A stretch of DNA of 28,545 bases from an uncultured Oscillibacter sp. (lineage in GTDB: Bacteria > Bacillota_A > Clostridia > Oscillospirales > Oscillospiraceae), in assembly GCA_951800675.1 (NCBI GenBank), contig CATOKC010000031.1, positions 1-28,545 of the forward strand. The letters are read 5' to 3'. Below the pieces are notes generated by a model that saw only the letters and a list, made by a program, of their open reading frames with translations, had not been told where the DNA came from and searched no databases. Positions 15,625 through 23,565 of this stretch are shown here, piece by piece (positions within the stretch are counted from its first letter, which is position 1; every line of letters starts with the position of its first letter). The translations under genes and the position numbers were made by a program.

Positions 15625-16830
15625 ATGCATAACGTGCGCAATATTACATCCGACATCCTGCTCATCGGCGGGTCCGACCGGCGGCTGAGCCTGTTTGAGA
15701 ATGTGTTCCCCGTTCCCCGGGGCGTCAGCTACAACGCTTACTTAGTGCTGGACGAGAAAACCGTCCTTCTGGACACGGCGGACTCCGCCGTGGGCGCGCA
15801 TTTCTATGAGAACCTGGAGCACGCCCTCCAGGGCCGTCCCCTGGACTATGTGGTGGTGAACCACATGGAGCCGGACCACTGCTCCACCCTGGGAGCGGTG
15901 CTCCGCACCCACCCTAAGGCCCAGGTGGTGGCCAGCGCCAAGGCCATCTCCATGATCAGCCAGTTCTTCGACGCCAATGTCACGGACCGCTGTGTCATTG
16001 TGAAGGAGGGAGACACGCTCTCCGCCGGGCGGCATGTATTCACCTTTGCCCTGGCCCCCATGGTCCACTGGCCGGAGGTTATGGTGACCTACGATACCAC
16101 GGAAAAGGTCCTCTTCTCCGCCGACGCCTTTGGCACCTTTGGTGCGCTGAACGGCAATATCTTTGCCGACGAGGTGAATTTCGAGGCCGAATGGCTCCCC
16201 GACGCCCGGCGGTATTACACCAACATTGTGGGCAAGTACGGCGCCCAGGTTCAGACCCTTTTGAAAAAGGCGGCGGCGCTGAACATCCGATACCTTTGCC
16301 CCCTCCATGGCCCCATCTGGCGGCAGAACGTCGAGTGGTTTGTGGAGAAGTACCAGCGCTGGAGCAGCTACACGCCCGAGCACAAAACCGCCGCCATCTT
16401 CTGTGGCTCCATCTACGGAAACACGGAGAATGCCGCTGAGATTTTGGCCGCCCGGCTGGCGGACAAGGGTGTGAAGGATGTGCGGCTCTATGACGTGTCC
16501 CATACCCACGTTTCCGAGCTGGTGGCCGAGGCCTTCCGGTGCAGCCATCTGGTGTTCGCCTCCGTTACCTACAACGGGGAAATCTACACGCCCATGGAGA
16601 ATCTGATCCGGGACCTGAAGTCCCACGGTCTGCGGAACCGGACGGTGGCCCTCATCGAGAACGGCACCTGGGCCCCGGCGGCCGGAAAGCAGATGGCGGA
16701 GTTGGTGGGAGCCATGAAGAACATGACCCTGCTGGAGGGAACCGTCAGCCTGAAATCCTCCGTAAAGGAGGACCAGCGGCAGGAGCTGGAGGCCCTGGCG
16801 GACACCCTGGCGGAGAATATCCTGGCGTAA
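15625..16830 (+). CDS. Flavodiiron protein (FprA-type oxygen/NO reductase)
   Basis: A 401-residue soluble enzyme that reduces O2 to water, or NO to N2O, protecting anaerobes; electrons usually come from rubredoxin or an NADH:rubredoxin partner, neither of which is encoded nearby. The N-terminal metallo-beta-lactamase domain has the complete diiron ligand set: His80, Glu82, Asp84 and His85 in NHMEPDHC, His148 (VHWPE), Asp167 (SADAFG) and His228 (PLHGP). The flavodoxin domain begins about residue 255 with the FMN phosphate loop GSIYGNTENA. The length is standard for a two-domain family member, with no added rubredoxin module. AAGGAGG precedes the ATG, and it is a single-gene transcript bounded by its own promoter and terminator. 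Confidence 0.95.
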   Translation: MHNVRNITSDILLIGGSDRRLSLFENVFPVPRGVSYNAYLVLDEKTVLLDTADSAVGAHFYENLEHALQGRPLDYVVVNHMEPDHCSTLGAVLRTHPKAQVVASAKAISMISQFFDANVTDRCVIVKEGDTLSAGRHVFTFALAPMVHWPEVMVTYDTTEKVLFSADAFGTFGALNGNIFADEVNFEAEWLPDARRYYTNIVGKYGAQVQTLLKKAAALNIRYLCPLHGPIWRQNVEWFVEKYQRWSSYTPEHKTAAIFCGSIYGNTENAAEILAARLADKGVKDVRLYDVSHTHVSELVAEAFRCSHLVFASVTYNGEIYTPMENLIRDLKSHGLRNRTVALIENGTWAPAAGKQMAELVGAMKNMTLLEGTVSLKSSVKEDQRQELEALADTLAENILA

Positions 16831-16838
16831 ACATAGGG

Positions 16839-16872
16839 AAAGACCGGCGTGGTGCTCCACGCCGGTCTTTTG
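16839..16872 (+). terminator. Terminator of the flavodiiron gene
   Basis: A perfect 14-bp stem (16839-16852 with 16857-16870, loop TGCT) ends in TTTT. Its A-rich 5' side could also help stop the opposing ffh-region transcript. Confidence 0.9.
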
Positions 16873-16980
16873 TGCGTTTAATACAGAATTCCACCGCCGT
16901 CCCGCCGGTCTGGCTGAGCGCCGGACATGCAGAGCGTGTGAACATTCCGCGGGGACGCTTGTTCGCTCGGGAAAAAGGGA

Positions 16981-17214
16981 TTAGTCCATAATATCGACGG
17001 AGACCTTGACGCCCTCCCGCTGGGCGCGGGAACGGACAATGGTGCGAATCTCCTTGGCGATGCGGCCCTGCCGCCCGATGACCTTACCCATGTCGTCGGG
17101 GGCGACGCGCAGCTCCAGAGTCAGCTCCTGATTGCCGGAGACGGTCTCCGTGACCGTGACCGCGTCCGGGTCGTCCACCAGGTTCCGGGCGATATAGAGC
17201 AGCAAGTCCTTCAT
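16981..17214 (-). CDS. khpA: KH-domain RNA-binding protein KhpA
   Basis: A 77-residue single KH domain with the RNA-binding GxxG loop in GKVIGRQGRIAKEI (about residues 43-56). It is the usual size and sits directly after rpsP, as in most Firmicutes (also called YlqC). KhpA forms a complex with KhpB/Jag that binds many RNAs and affects cell elongation and division in streptococci. It is the last gene of the ylxM-ffh-rpsP cluster here; rimM, trmD and rplS, common next neighbours, are not present before the convergent flavodiiron gene. Confidence 0.92.
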   Translation of the reverse strand: MKDLLLYIARNLVDDPDAVTVTETVSGNQELTLELRVAPDDMGKVIGRQGRIAKEIRTIVRSRAQREGVKVSVDIMD

Positions 17215-17229
17215 GCGCCGCCCTCCGGA

Positions 17230-17469
17230 TCAGAGGACGTCCACTTTTTTCAGCAGAGCCCGGACGGTATCGGTGGGCTGGGCGCCGGACTTGATCCACG
17301 CCTGGGCCCGCTCCGCGTCGATCTTGATGGCGGCGGGGGAGACGCAGGGGTTATACGTACCGATCTCCTCAATGAAGCGGCCGTCCCGGGGGAAACGGGA
17401 GTCCGCCACCACGACCCGGTAGAAAGGAGCCTTCTTCGCGCCCATGCGGCGCAGTCTGATCTTGACCAT
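17230..17469 (-). CDS. rpsP: 30S ribosomal protein S16
   Basis: A 79-residue protein with the S16 hallmarks [40 protein letters not shown] and [21 protein letters not shown]16 binds 16S rRNA early in small-subunit assembly. GGAGG precedes the ATG. The 85-nt gap from ffh contains a promoter-like sequence, so S16 and KhpA may be expressed above the level of ffh. KhpA starts 15 nt after its stop. Confidence 0.97.
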   Translation of the reverse strand: MVKIRLRRMGAKKAPFYRVVVADSRFPRDGRFIEEIGTYNPCVSPAAIKIDAERAQAWIKSGAQPTDTVRALLKKVDVL

Positions 17470-17507
17470 GTTTCTGTACCTCCAAAAGTTTTAAAATAGA
17501 TTGATTT

Positions 17508-17537
17508 ATTATAAATGCCGCATTTCAGCTTCGTGAA
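17508..17537 (-). promoter_or_regulatory. Possible internal promoter for rpsP-khpA
   Basis: A perfect TATAAT on the minus strand (17508-17513) has TTCACG (17532-17537) 18 bp upstream. The -35 match is only partial, so this is tentative. Confidence 0.4.
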
Positions 17538-17554
17538 TGCTCCGCACTTATAGC

Positions 17555-18931
17555 TTAGCGAAACCGCTTCTTCCGGCCGAAGCCGTACAGCCGGGAGGGG
17601 GCTTTTCCCCCCATGCCGCCGAGACCGGGCATCCGCCCGCCCTTGGTCATCTGGCGGGTGAGCTCCCGCATCATGTCAAATTGCTTCAAAAGGCGGTTCA
17701 CATCCACCACCTCCAGGCCGCAGCCGGCGGCGACGCGCTTTTTCCGGCTGGCGTTCAGCACCTGGGGATTTTCCCGCTCCAGAGGGGTCATGGAGAGGAT
17801 GATGGCCTCGGTCCGGGCCATAGCCTTTTCGTCGATGGACGCGCCCTGGAGCTGTTTGCCCAGTCCCCCGGGCATCATACCCAGCAGCTGGCTCAGATCC
17901 CCCATGTTTTTCAGCTGCTGGAGCTGGTCGTAGTAATCCTGGAGAGTGAAGCGGTTTTTCCGCAGCTTCTCCTCAATCTTGGCGGCCTGCTTCTCGTCAT
18001 AGGCCTGCTCGGCCTTCTCGATGAAGGAGAGCATATCGCCCATGCCCAAGATGCGGGAGGCCATGCGGTCCGGGTGGAAGGGCTCGATCATGTCCAGCTT
18101 CTCGCCGGTGCCCGCGAATTTGATGGGCTTGCCCGTGGCCGCCCGGATGGACAGGGCCGCGCCGCCCCGGGCGTCGCCGTCCAGCTTGGTGAGGATGACG
18201 CCGTCAATGCCCAGGGCCTCGTCGAAGGCCGTGGCGGCGTTTACCGCGTCCTGGCCGGTCATGGCGTCCACCACCAGCAGGATCTCGTTGGGATGGACGG
18301 CGGCCTTCATCCGCTTCAGCTCGTCCATCAGATTCTCGTCCACATGGAGCCGTCCGGCGGTGTCTAAAAACACCATGTCGCTGCCGTGGTCCCGGGCGTG
18401 GCGGATGGCGTTTTGGGCGATCTTCACCGGGTCCCCCTGGCCCTCCTCGAAAACCGGGAGGTCCATCTGCCCGCCCACAACCTTCAGCTGCTCAATGGCG
18501 GCGGGGCGGTACACGTCACAGGCGGCCAGCAGGGGCCGCTTTTGATACTGTTTGCGCATCAATCCGCCCAGCTTGGCGGTGGTGGTGGTTTTGCCCGCGC
18601 CCTGGAGGCCCACCATCATCACCACTGTGGGGCCGTTGTTGGCCATGGTGATTTTGGCGTTGGCCCCTCCCATGAGGCCGGTGAGCTCCTCGTTGACGAT
18701 TTTCACCACCTGCTGGGCGGGAGTGAGGCTGTCCAGCACGTCGCTGCCCACGGCCCGCTCCGTAACGGAGGCCACAAAGTCCTTGACCACCTTGTAGCTT
18801 ACGTCGGCCTCCAAAAGGGCCAGGCGGACCTCCCGCATGGCCTCACGGACGTCGTTTTCCGTCAGGCGGCCCTTGCCCCGGAGGCGCTTAAAGGCGGCGT
18901 TCAGTTTTTCGGTCAATCCTTCAAATGCCAT
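17555..18931 (-). CDS. ffh: Signal recognition particle protein Ffh
   Basis: A 458-residue SRP54 GTPase that binds signal sequences on ribosomes and delivers them to FtsY at the membrane. The N domain covers residues 1-95. The G domain carries GLQGAGKTTT (108-117), CDVYRPAAIEQL, DTAGRLHVDE (from 190) and TKLDGDARGGAAL (from 248). The C-terminal M domain is methionine-rich and contains the RNA-binding SRKKRVAAGCGLEVVDVN region and the tail MTKGGRMPGLGGMGG. All expected motifs are present. It follows ylxM by 4 nt, the standard pairing. Confidence 0.97.
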   Translation of the reverse strand: MAFEGLTEKLNAAFKRLRGKGRLTENDVREAMREVRLALLEADVSYKVVKDFVASVTERAVGSDVLDSLTPAQQVVKIVNEELTGLMGGANAKITMANNGPTVVMMVGLQGAGKTTTTAKLGGLMRKQYQKRPLLAACDVYRPAAIEQLKVVGGQMDLPVFEEGQGDPVKIAQNAIRHARDHGSDMVFLDTAGRLHVDENLMDELKRMKAAVHPNEILLVVDAMTGQDAVNAATAFDEALGIDGVILTKLDGDARGGAALSIRAATGKPIKFAGTGEKLDMIEPFHPDRMASRILGMGDMLSFIEKAEQAYDEKQAAKIEEKLRKNRFTLQDYYDQLQQLKNMGDLSQLLGMMPGGLGKQLQGASIDEKAMARTEAIILSMTPLERENPQVLNASRKKRVAAGCGLEVVDVNRLLKQFDMMRELTRQMTKGGRMPGLGGMGGKAPSRLYGFGRKKRFR

Positions 18932-18935
18932 AAGC

Positions 18936-19301
18936 TCATTCCTTTAAGGCGGCGGCTTCCCGGCGGATCTGGTCCGCCAGCTCCGCCAGACGCCGGTCCT
19001 CGTAATAGCGGTAATTCAGGGTGGAAATCTCCTCGGCGGCGGCGGCTATGGCGTCCACATGGGCGCTCCGAGTCAAAAACCGCTTGATAATGCCGGTTTT
19101 GTCCTCTATCTCCTGCATGGCGGCCTCCGCCCGGACGATGACATCCCGGACGCCCTGACGGGAAATGCCGGCGTTCTCGGCGATCTCGGCCAGGGAGAGG
19201 TCCTCATTATAATAGAGGTCGAAGAATTCTTTCTGCCGCTCGGTCAGGAGCTCCCCGTAAAAATCAAAGAGCATCGTCATGCGATAGGTCTGGTTCTTCA
19301 C
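18936..19301 (-). CDS. ylxM: YlxM family putative SRP regulator (UPF0122)
   Basis: With the GTG start at 19301 the protein is 121 residues, as usual for YlxM; GTG follows AAGGAGG by 7 nt, while upstream frame sequence would run across the promoter. The sigma-70-region-4-like HTH is visible as LLTERQKEFFDLYYNEDLSLAEIAENAGISRQGVRDVI, preceded by MTMLFDFYGE. YlxM is encoded beside ffh in Firmicutes and in streptococci binds SRP components. It is first in the ylxM-ffh-rpsP-khpA cluster, behind a strong promoter. Confidence 0.93.
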   Translation of the reverse strand: MKNQTYRMTMLFDFYGELLTERQKEFFDLYYNEDLSLAEIAENAGISRQGVRDVIVRAEAAMQEIEDKTGIIKRFLTRSAHVDAIAAAAEEISTLNYRYYEDRRLAELADQIRREAAALKE

Positions 19302-19302
19302 A

Positions 19303-19344
19303 AGGAGGCCTCCTTTCCGCCATGTAAAGCCATGCCGCTTTACA
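19303..19344 (-). promoter_or_regulatory. ylxM leader: 8-bp hairpin and self-complementary ribosome binding site
   Basis: TGTAAAGC and GCTTTACA (19323-19330, 19337-19344) form a perfect stem in the leader. Just before the GTG start, the 14-nt palindrome AAGGAGGCCTCCTT combines the Shine-Dalgarno site with its own complement. Confidence 0.55.
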
Positions 19345-19353
19345 ACGTTGCCT

Positions 19354-19382
19354 AGTTTACAGGAAAAACGGGAAAATGTCAA
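19354..19382 (-). promoter_or_regulatory. Promoter of the ylxM-ffh cluster
   Basis: On the minus strand TTGACA (19377-19382) and TAAACT (19354-19359) have an ideal 17-bp spacer. Confidence 0.88.
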
Positions 19383-19407
19383 GGGGAAAATTGCCCGGGT
19401 CCAAGAC

Positions 19408-19436
19408 TTGTGTTTTCCGCCGGAAACTGCTATACT
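19408..19436 (+). promoter_or_regulatory. Promoter of the gdpP cluster with internal palindrome
   Basis: TTGTGT (19408-19413) and TATACT (19431-19436) are 17 bp apart. TTTCCG-C-CGGAAA (19414-19426), a perfect 6-bp inverted repeat, fills most of the spacer and could bind a regulator. Confidence 0.75.
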
Positions 19437-19489
19437 AATAAAATCCATCGGTATGCTTACTTCTTCATCAAGGAATCAAGGAGCGCGCC

Positions 19490-21484
19490 ATGAACAATAA
19501 GAAACTCTCCCGCCTGCTGGAGCCCAATTTACAGTTTTATTTCTTCTGTCTCCTGGCCTTCACCCTGGCCGCCGTCACCGTCAGCCCGCCTCTGGCCCTG
19601 GCGGAGGGCATCGCTACCGTGGCGCTGTACGCCTACTTCGTTCGCAGCAACAAAAAGCGCCGCCAGAGCGTCTTGCAGTATATCGACAATGTCACTGGAA
19701 ATGTGGACACCGCCAGCAAGTCCACCCTCATCAACTCCCCCCTGCCCATCATGGTTTTCCGCCCCGACACCGGGGAGGTCATTTGGAGCAACGAGAACTT
19801 TCTCCAGCTGGCGGGGGTCCGGGAGCATCTTTTTGAGATGAAGGTGGAGGACGCCGCCCCGGAGTTCCCGGTCCAGTGGCTGCTGGAGGGGCGGCAGGAG
19901 TGCCCGGAGCGGGTCCACATGAACAACCGCCGTTTCCGGGTCTACGGCAGCCTGGTCCGGGCCAAGGGCCGCGGCGGGGAGCAGAACCTGGTGGCCACCA
20001 CCTACTGGGTGGACACCACGGAGATGGACCGCCTCCGGGAGGACTTCGACGCCACCCGGCTGGTGGTGGGCATCGTGATGGTGGACAACTACGAGGAGCT
20101 GATGAACGCCTGCGCCGACACCCAGCGCAGCGCCGTCCTGGCCCAGATTGACGAAAAGCTCAGCAGCTGGGCCGCCGTGGGAAACGGTCTGCTCATCAAA
20201 ACCGAGCGGGACCACTACCTCTTCCTCTTCGAGGAGCGGTACTACAATCACTTCGTGGAGGAGAAATTCTCCGTACTGGACGCCATGCGGGACATCAAGG
20301 TGGGCGAGGGCGGACACCCCACCCTCTCCATCGGCCTGGGCCGGGAGGCGGACAGCATCCCGGCGCTCCACAAGAACGCCGCCCTCTCCCTGGAGATGGC
20401 CCTGAGCCGGGGCGGCGACCAGGCGGTGGTCCGGGGGAAAACGGACTTCGCCTTCTACGGCGGAAGGGCCAAGACCACGGAAAAGCGCACCAAGGTCAAG
20501 TCCCGGGTCATGGCCAACGCCCTGGGGGAGCTGCTGGCGGACTCCCAGGACATCTACGTCATGGGCCACAGCTTCGCCGACATGGACGCGGTGGGCGCCG
20601 CCGTGGGCGTTTGCTGCGCCGCCCGGAAGCTGGGCCGGAGAGCCCAGATCGTCATTGAGCCGGAGAAGAACGCCGCCCAGTCCGTGCTGGCCATGCTCCG
20701 GGCATTGCCGGAATATGAGGGCGTGTTCGTAAACCCGGCGGAGGCCTTTGTGAAGATGCGTCCCGGAACGCTGCTGGTGGTGGTGGACACCAACCGGCCG
20801 GATTTGGTGGAGAGCCCCCAGATTCTGGAGTCCAGCAGCCGGGTGGCGGTCATCGACCACCACCGCCGGGCCGCCAGCTATATTGAAAACGCCGCCTTCA
20901 GCTTCCACGAGCCCTACGCCTCCTCGGCGTCGGAGCTGGTGACGGAGCTGCTGCAATACCTCATCGAGCCGTCCAACCTCCTGCGGGAGGAGGCGGAGGC
21001 CCTGCTCGCGGGCATCGTGCTGGACACGAAGCACTTCGTCCTCCGCACCGGAGGGCGGACCTTCGAGGCGGCGGCCTTCCTCCGCCGGGCGGGAGCCGAC
21101 ACGGCGGACGTGCAGCGCCTCTTCCAGGGGAACCTGGAGGGCATGGTGTCCAAGTACGACGTGATCCGCCAGGCGGAGCTGTACCGGCCCGACGTGGCTC
21201 TGGCCGTGGTAGGCCAGGACGGCGTGGACCGGGTGGCCGCCGCCCAGGCGGCGGATGAGCTTTTGACCTTGAAGGGGGTCAAGGCCTCCTTTGTGGTGTA
21301 CCGCAGCGGGACGGCCATCCTGATGAGCGGGCGGTCCCTGGGGGAGATCAATGTCCAGGTGATTCTGGAGGCCCTGGGCGGCGGCGGCAACTCCGCCACC
21401 GCCGGAGGGCGGATCGAAAACGGGGACATTCTGGACGTGCGGGAGCGGCTGACCCAGGCCATCGACGCTTATTTTGAGAAGTAG
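19490..21484 (+). CDS. gdpP: Cyclic-di-AMP phosphodiesterase GdpP
   Basis: A 664-residue membrane enzyme that cleaves c-di-AMP, a regulator of potassium and cell-wall homeostasis. Two N-terminal helices (about 16-50) are followed by a PAS-like domain (NSPLPIMVFRPDTGEVIWSNENFL) and a degenerate GGDEF domain (about 190-330). A DHH/DHHA1 phosphodiesterase module completes it. Metal ligands are visible: His360, Asp364 and Asp366 in MGHSFADMDAVGA, Asp433 (VVDTN), and the DHH triad 456-458 (VIDHHRRA). The end has the DHHA1 glycine motif LGGGGNSATAGG. The length and order equal family norms. It heads the gdpP-rplI-dnaB cluster behind a promoter divergent from ylxM. Confidence 0.96.
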   Translation: MNNKKLSRLLEPNLQFYFFCLLAFTLAAVTVSPPLALAEGIATVALYAYFVRSNKKRRQSVLQYIDNVTGNVDTASKSTLINSPLPIMVFRPDTGEVIWSNENFLQLAGVREHLFEMKVEDAAPEFPVQWLLEGRQECPERVHMNNRRFRVYGSLVRAKGRGGEQNLVATTYWVDTTEMDRLREDFDATRLVVGIVMVDNYEELMNACADTQRSAVLAQIDEKLSSWAAVGNGLLIKTERDHYLFLFEERYYNHFVEEKFSVLDAMRDIKVGEGGHPTLSIGLGREADSIPALHKNAALSLEMALSRGGDQAVVRGKTDFAFYGGRAKTTEKRTKVKSRVMANALGELLADSQDIYVMGHSFADMDAVGAAVGVCCAARKLGRRAQIVIEPEKNAAQSVLAMLRALPEYEGVFVNPAEAFVKMRPGTLLVVVDTNRPDLVESPQILESSSRVAVIDHHRRAASYIENAAFSFHEPYASSASELVTELLQYLIEPSNLLREEAEALLAGIVLDTKHFVLRTGGRTFEAAAFLRRAGADTADVQRLFQGNLEGMVSKYDVIRQAELYRPDVALAVVGQDGVDRVAAAQAADELLTLKGVKASFVVYRSGTAILMSGRSLGEINVQVILEALGGGGNSATAGGRIENGDILDVRERLTQAIDAYFEK

Positions 21485-21495
21485 GGAGGAAAACG

Positions 21496-21744
21496 ATGAA
21501 GCGGTTTGCAAAGTCTTACGCCGTGTGCCTGTTTTTGACAGGGCTGATTCTGGTCCTGTGCATGGGCTGCCCCGCCGGTATGGTTTTGCTGGTCCTTCTC
21601 AAGGGGAATCCCCTCTTGTTCTGGGTGCTGGCGGCGCTTTTGCCGGTGGTTCCCGCTTTGGCCTGGGCGGCGTGGAAGGCGCGGCCGGGGCTTCGGGGAA
21701 GTCAAAAGGAAATAACGAATCCACAAAGTAAGGAGAATTACTGA
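21496..21744 (+). CDS. Small two-helix membrane protein between gdpP and rplI
   Basis: An 82-residue protein starting 11 nt after the gdpP stop, with GGGAGG before the ATG and its last base shared with the rplI start (TGATG overlap). It has two hydrophobic segments, KSYAVCLFLTGLILVLCMG and MVLLVLLKGNPLLFWVLAALLPVVP, with a short turn and a basic polar tail. No family is recognised. Tight coupling on both sides argues that it is translated. Confidence 0.75.
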   Translation: MKRFAKSYAVCLFLTGLILVLCMGCPAGMVLLVLLKGNPLLFWVLAALLPVVPALAWAAWKARPGLRGSQKEITNPQSKENY

Positions 21745-22193
21745 TGAAAGTCATTTTACAGCAGGACGTCAAAGGCCAGGGCAAGAAGGGCCAGATGGTG
21801 GAGGTCTCCGAGGGCTATGCCCGGAACTTCCTCCTGCCCCGGAAGATGGCCGTGCCCGCCACGGCGGACGCCATCAACACCATGAACCTGAAAGAGAAGG
21901 CGAAAAAGGCCGAGGAGGCCCGCCAGAAGGCCCTGGCGGAGGAGACCGCCGAAAAGCTCAAGGAGTGCATGGTGAAGCTCACGGCCCGGGCGGGGGCGGG
22001 CGGCAAGCTCTTCGGCGCCGTCACCACCAAGGAAATCTCCGAGGGGCTTCAGAAGCAGTTCGGCATCGACATTCCCAAACAGAAGCTGGTGCTGGAGGAC
22101 CCCATTAAGGCCTTCGGCAACTACGAGGTCAAGGCCCGGCTGGGCTTTGAGGTCGTTGCCACCGTCTACGTATCCGTGTTTGAGGAAAAATAA
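21744..22193 (+). CDS. rplI: 50S ribosomal protein L9
   Basis: A 149-residue protein with the L9 signature: MKVILQQDVKGQGKKGQMVEVSEGYARNFLLPRKMAV in the N-terminal rRNA-binding domain, the long connecting helix (LKEKAKKAEEARQKALAEE) and the C-terminal domain with GGKLFGAVTTKEISEGL. The length is standard. It precedes dnaB by 28 nt, the common Firmicutes order. Confidence 0.97.
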   Translation: MKVILQQDVKGQGKKGQMVEVSEGYARNFLLPRKMAVPATADAINTMNLKEKAKKAEEARQKALAEETAEKLKECMVKLTARAGAGGKLFGAVTTKEISEGLQKQFGIDIPKQKLVLEDPIKAFGNYEVKARLGFEVVATVYVSVFEEK

Positions 22194-22221
22194 CGCCCGA
22201 TAGAGAGGAAGGCGGTTCGCC

Positions 22222-23565
22222 ATGGCAAACGAAGACCTGCTCCTGCGCCAGATGCCCCACAGCCTGGAGGGGGAGCAGGCGGTGCTGGGGTCCATGCTCA
22301 TCGACCCGGACTGCGTGAAGAACGTGATGGACCGGCTCCGTCCCGGGGACTTCTACCTCCGGCAGAACCGGGAGATTTTCGAGACTATCTACACCATGTT
22401 CTCCTACGCCCGGCCCATTGACGGCATCACCGTCTTTGGGGAGATGGAGAAGGCCGGGCTCACCGACGACAACACCCGGTCGTACCTTGCCCAGCTGATG
22501 GAGATTACCCCCACCAGCGCCAACGTGCTGGAATATGCCGCCATTGTCCGGGACAAGGCCCTGCTCCGGCTAGTTGCCCAGGCGGCGGGGGAGATCACCG
22601 CCCTGGTCCAGGAGGGCATGGGCGAGGCGGGGGAGATCCTGGAGGCCTCGGAGCAGAAAATCTACGCCATCCGCCGGGGCCAGAGCGCCCAGGAGATGGT
22701 GCCCCTGCGGCAGGTCCTCCCCGACGTGCTGGACCGGCTCGGCGAGATGAGCGAGCACGAGAACCACCTCCCCGGCCTCTCCACAGGCCTCTCCGCCATT
22801 GACCAGAAGATCACGGGCCTGAACAAGTCGGACCTCATTCTCCTGGCGGCCCGGCCCGGCATGGGCAAGACCTCCCTGGCGCTGAACGTGGCGCTGAACG
22901 TGGCCCGGGAGGGAAAGACCGTGGCGGTCTTCTCCCTGGAGATGTCCCGGGAGCAGCTGGCCACCCGGCTCCTCAGCTCCGAGGCCCTGGTGGAGAACAA
23001 CCGCCTGCGCACCGGCCTCCTCCGGGAGACGGACTGGGAGAAGATCGCCGGGGCGGCCACGGTGCTGAACCGGCTGGACATCCGCATTGACGACAACCCC
23101 CTTTTGTCCGTGGCGGACATGAACGCCAAGTGCCGCCGCCTGGAGGGCCTGGCTCTGGTGGTGGTGGACTACCTCCAGCTGATGACCTCCGCCGGGGGCG
23201 GCCGGGGCGGCGAGAACCGCCAGCAGGTGGTGTCCGACATGTCCCGGATGCTGAAAATCATGGCCAAGGAGCTGAATGTGCCGGTCATCTGCCTGAGCCA
23301 GCTCTCCCGCGCCAACGAGAAGCGGGACGACAAGCGGCCCATGCTCTCGGACCTCCGGGAATCCGGCGCCATTGAGCAGGATGCGGATATCGTGCTGTTT
23401 TTGTACCGGGACGACTATTACAACGAGGATTCGGAAAAGCATAATATTGCGGAGTGTATCGTGGCGAAGAACCGCCACGGGGAAACCGGCAAGGTGGAGC
23501 TGCGCTGGATGCCGGAGTACACCCAGTTTTCCACCCTGGACAAGCGCTATGACGACGAGGACTGA
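22222..23565 (+). CDS. dnaB: Replicative DNA helicase DnaB (DnaC in Bacillus)
   Basis: A 447-residue hexameric helicase that unwinds DNA at the replication fork. The N-terminal primase-interacting domain starts MPHSLEGEQAVLGSMLIDPD, followed by the RecA-like domain with Walker A ARPGMGKTSLA (about 210-220), FSLEMSREQLATRLL, Walker B LVVVDYLQLM and the late motif LSQLSRANEKR...DKRPMLSDLRESGAIEQDAD. No intein interrupts it. AGGAAGGCGG precedes the start. Its end overlaps the next gene by 17 nt. Confidence 0.97.
   Translation: MANEDLLLRQMPHSLEGEQAVLGSMLIDPDCVKNVMDRLRPGDFYLRQNREIFETIYTMFSYARPIDGITVFGEMEKAGLTDDNTRSYLAQLMEITPTSANVLEYAAIVRDKALLRLVAQAAGEITALVQEGMGEAGEILEASEQKIYAIRRGQSAQEMVPLRQVLPDVLDRLGEMSEHENHLPGLSTGLSAIDQKITGLNKSDLILLAARPGMGKTSLALNVALNVAREGKTVAVFSLEMSREQLATRLLSSEALVENNRLRTGLLRETDWEKIAGAATVLNRLDIRIDDNPLLSVADMNAKCRRLEGLALVVVDYLQLMTSAGGGRGGENRQQVVSDMSRMLKIMAKELNVPVICLSQLSRANEKRDDKRPMLSDLRESGAIEQDADIVLFLYRDDYYNEDSEKHNIAECIVAKNRHGETGKVELRWMPEYTQFSTLDKRYDDED

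Noticed and set aside
19529..21511. A 660-codon open frame opposite gdpP.
   Set aside because: It is a GC-rich antisense shadow with His/Gly/Val-rich composition and no motif, while the plus-strand frame has every GdpP motif.
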